The notes under the pieces are model-generated. The model did not search any database and was not told where the DNA came from. It was given only the letters and a program-made list of their open reading frames with translations. Below are positions 8,164 to 9,185 of a stretch of 9,185 nt of DNA, one piece after another. The position numbers and the translations under genes were made by a program. Source of the stretch: an uncultured Porphyromonas sp. Its GTDB lineage: Bacteria > Bacteroidota > Bacteroidia > Bacteroidales > Porphyromonadaceae. Each line of letters opens with the position of its first letter. Position 1 is the stretch's first letter. Location of the stretch: the NCBI RefSeq assembly GCF_902489635.1, contig NZ_CABUAN010000055.1, positions 1 through 9,185 of the forward strand, in the 5' to 3' direction.

Positions 8164-8376
8164 TTCCAAAAATGTTCCAGCCTTGGAAAATTAAATTTCC
8201 AACGGAGGAAAAGAAGTTTTCCAAGGCTGGAAACTTTTCTTTCCACCGTTGGAAACGAAGAGTTCCTCCCTTGGAACTGAAAAGTTCCTCCGCTGGAACT
8301 AAAGAGTTCCTCCGCTGGAACTGAAAAGTTCCTCCCTTGGAACTAAAAAGTTCCAAGAGGGGAACCGTTTTTGGAA
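8164..8376. repeat. Nine-unit 22-bp palindromic tandem array with terminal inverted repeats
   Basis: TTCC occurs at 8175, 8197, 8219, 8241, 8263, 8285, 8307, 8329 and 8351, always 22 bases apart. GGAA follows each one at an offset of exactly 10. The consensus of the right-hand units is GTTCCTCCSYTGGAACTRAA plus two purines. The left units use TTTCC...GGAAA instead of GTTCC...GGAAC. The array is bounded by TTCCAAAAA (8164-8172) and its exact complement TTTTTGGAA (8368-8376). A 22-base period is not a multiple of three and the region lies between convergent genes, so it is neither coding nor an obvious promoter. The sequence between palindrome arms is conserved rather than unique, unlike CRISPR spacers. 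Function is unknown: it may be a protein-binding array, a structured RNA or a MITE-like element. Confidence 0.85.
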
Positions 8377-8427
8377 CTCGTATGTGATACGGAGCCAGCA
8401 TGATACGACTGAGTATGACGATGACTA

Positions 8428-8448
8428 ACCCGTGGCACTGCAACGGGT
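8428..8448. other. Short hairpin in the convergent intergenic region
   Basis: ACCCGT (8428-8433) and ACGGGT (8443-8448) are complementary over 6 bp with a 9-base loop. On its own this is weak, but it directly precedes the larger folded segment at 8456-8530 and may belong to the same structured element. Confidence 0.3.
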
Positions 8449-8455
8449 ACCCGCT

Positions 8456-8530
8456 CGCTAGAGGAGACTGGTGCAACAGTCTCACTGCGATTCTCCTTTA
8501 TGCAACAGTCTCCATTTGGTACCTCTAGCG
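8456..8530. other. Nested inverted-repeat segment containing repeat copy 2
   Basis: CGCTAGAGG (8456-8464) is exactly complementary to CCTCTAGCG (8522-8530), a 9-bp stem enclosing the whole segment. Inside, GAGACTG (8464-8470) pairs with CAGTCTC (8477-8483) around a 6-base loop, and the same TGCAACAGTCTC occurs again at 8501-8512. The inner hairpin shares one base (8464) with the outer stem. The second CAGTCTC copy could replace the first as partner, giving two alternative folds. This may be a folded RNA 3' region, a degenerate small mobile element or a dispersed repeat; no protein is associated with it. Confidence 0.45.
8483..8512. repeat. Interspersed 30-bp repeat, copy 2
   Basis: This copy matches 18-47 at 28 of 30 positions in the same orientation. 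Similarity stops at its right edge, where TCTC is followed by unrelated bases in each copy. To the left, the shared TTGCA-like context is too degraded to extend the match with confidence. The copy sits inside the nested inverted-repeat segment at 8456-8530, whereas copy 1 lacks the enclosing 9-bp stem. Confidence 0.75.
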
Positions 8531-8575
8531 TATAGAGACGTGGTGCTGAACCTTTCACAGACGGGCATATAGCAA

Positions 8576-8610
8576 GAGGGAGGAGATACCCTTATGATAT
8601 CTCCTCCCTC
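8576..8610 (-). terminator. Hairpin terminating the minus-strand T9SS gene
   Basis: GAGGGAGGAGATA (8576-8588) and TATCTCCTCCCTC (8598-8610) form a perfect 13-bp stem with a 9-base loop. Read on the minus strand it begins 66 bases after the stop codon of the T9SS-sorted protein, the right place for its terminator. The bases beyond it (TTGCTATATG on the minus strand) form only a weak T-rich tail, so the role is likely but not certain. It may also stop readthrough from dprA. Confidence 0.6.
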
Positions 8611-8676
8611 GCATTGTAGAGACTACTATGAGAGCAGTCTCAGAGACTTAGATGGTAAGGTGCCTGTCTGGCATCA

Positions 8677-9185
8677 TTACTCTTTGATCAGTAGCTGCGA
8701 CTGACTACCTACTCGTAGCAGATAGGTGCCGTGGCTGAGCGCGTCGGTGTAGAGGACGGTCTCGACCTGGTCTAGAGTCATCTGCAGGACAATCTCTCCC
8801 TGCATAGAGGTTAGGTAGGCTGTCTGACCGATACACTCTGCTGGTATCGTGATGACGATACGCTCTGCAAAGGGGTTAGGATAGACAGCTAGCCCTGCCT
8901 CAGAGATCTGAGAGATAGCATTTACCTTCTTGAAGGAGACCTCCACCTTGAGATCCTGGTCGCCTAGAGTGACGATGAGCTTATTGCCCTCGATCTTCGT
9001 ATCGGCACCAGCGACGGCAGGCTTGCCATTGACCATCCATTGGTCTAGCTCATAGCCCTCCTGAGGCGTAGCGGTAAAGGTAATGACCGCACCCTGCTCT
9101 ACCTGATCGTTGCTCTCGATAGCCTTAGCCTCGGCACCAACCGTTGCAGCGATAGTACCACCCTCACCAGCGGTAAAGGTGACGG
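8677..9185 (-). CDS. Secreted protein with T9SS sorting domain (C-terminal part only)
   Basis: The frame is open from the window edge to the stop at 8677-8679. The first in-frame Met in view (codon at 9034-9036) is internal, because coding continues upstream as VTFTAGEGGTITAATVGAEA and so on to the edge. The gene is cut by the window and its start is missing. The visible part has a beta-rich repeat unit (VTFTAGEGGTIT through VITFTATPQEGYELDQWMVNG), resembling the InlB-B-like repeats common in Bacteroidales surface proteins. A type IX sorting domain follows: LAVYPNPFAERIVITIP, then the GTYLLRV motif near the end and the final SQSQLLIKE. In this family the tail directs export through the outer membrane by the Por system and is then cleaved, often with attachment to A-LPS. 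The N-terminal function (protease, adhesin or other) cannot be told. It converges on dprA, with its own hairpin downstream. Confidence 0.88.
   Translation of the reverse strand, partial: VTFTAGEGGTIAATVGAEAKAIESNDQVEQGAVITFTATPQEGYELDQWMVNGKPAVAGADTKIEGNKLIVTLGDQDLKVEVSFKKVNAISQISEAGLAVYPNPFAERIVITIPAECIGQTAYLTSMQGEIVLQMTLDQVETVLYTDALSHGTYLLRVGSQSQLLIKE

Noticed and set aside
8052..8246. 64-residue minus-strand open frame
   Set aside because: It lies within the long hairpin after dprA and the start of the array. It has no recognisable domain and is explained by DNA repeats.
8164..8376. CRISPR array
   Set aside because: The 22-base period leaves no room for unique spacers, the bases between palindrome arms are conserved, and no cas gene is present.
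8379..8391. Small dyad CGTAT-GTG-ATACG just right of the array
   Set aside because: Five base pairs around a three-base loop is expected by chance in a region of this size, and it has no clear context of its own.
8081..8485. 134-residue minus-strand open frame with repeated FSSKGGT/FQRW-like words
   Set aside because: It runs through the 22-bp palindromic array, whose period is not a multiple of three, so the apparent peptide repeats are by-products of the DNA repeats. It also overlaps the hairpin region and matches no known family.

Overview
The window looks like chromosomal DNA of a Bacteroidales bacterium, most likely Porphyromonas or a close relative. Three things point there. A gene at the right edge ends in a type IX secretion (Por) C-terminal sorting domain. 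A Bacteroidetes-type -7 promoter element (TAnnTTTG) precedes purL. The long single-chain PurL and the DprA sequence are of the Bacteroidetes kind, and clear Shine-Dalgarno sequences are absent. The genus is an inference; no rRNA or other marker is present.

Layout: positions 1-157 are non-coding and hold one copy of a 30-bp interspersed repeat and a strong terminator-like hairpin that closes off whatever lies to the left. Four plus-strand genes follow. The first (158-2353) is a single-chain DUF262-DUF1524 protein of the GmrSD/type IV restriction kind. Sixteen bases later comes a ComB-family (2-phosphosulfolactate phosphatase-like) gene (2370-3092). After a 73-base gap with a candidate promoter come purL (3166-6867), encoding full-length FGAM synthase, and, 17 bases later, dprA (6885-8039), encoding the ssDNA-binding RecA loader of natural transformation. 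A convergent minus-strand gene enters from the right edge (8677-9185, 5' part missing). It encodes the end of a secreted, repeat-containing protein with a T9SS sorting signal.

The convergent intergenic stretch 8040-8676 has no credible gene but is densely structured. It holds a very long hairpin just after dprA (21-bp perfect arms), then a 213-bp element of nine palindromic 22-bp units in exact phase, bounded by 9-bp terminal inverted repeats. Next is a cluster of hairpins containing the second copy of the 30-bp repeat seen at the window start. Last is a 13-bp perfect hairpin that probably terminates the minus-strand gene.

Functionally, purL is housekeeping (de novo purine synthesis). DprA protects incoming DNA during transformation, while the DUF262/DUF1524 protein probably attacks modified foreign DNA. 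The sequence shows no direct link between these roles beyond proximity. The least explained object here is the 22-bp palindromic array.
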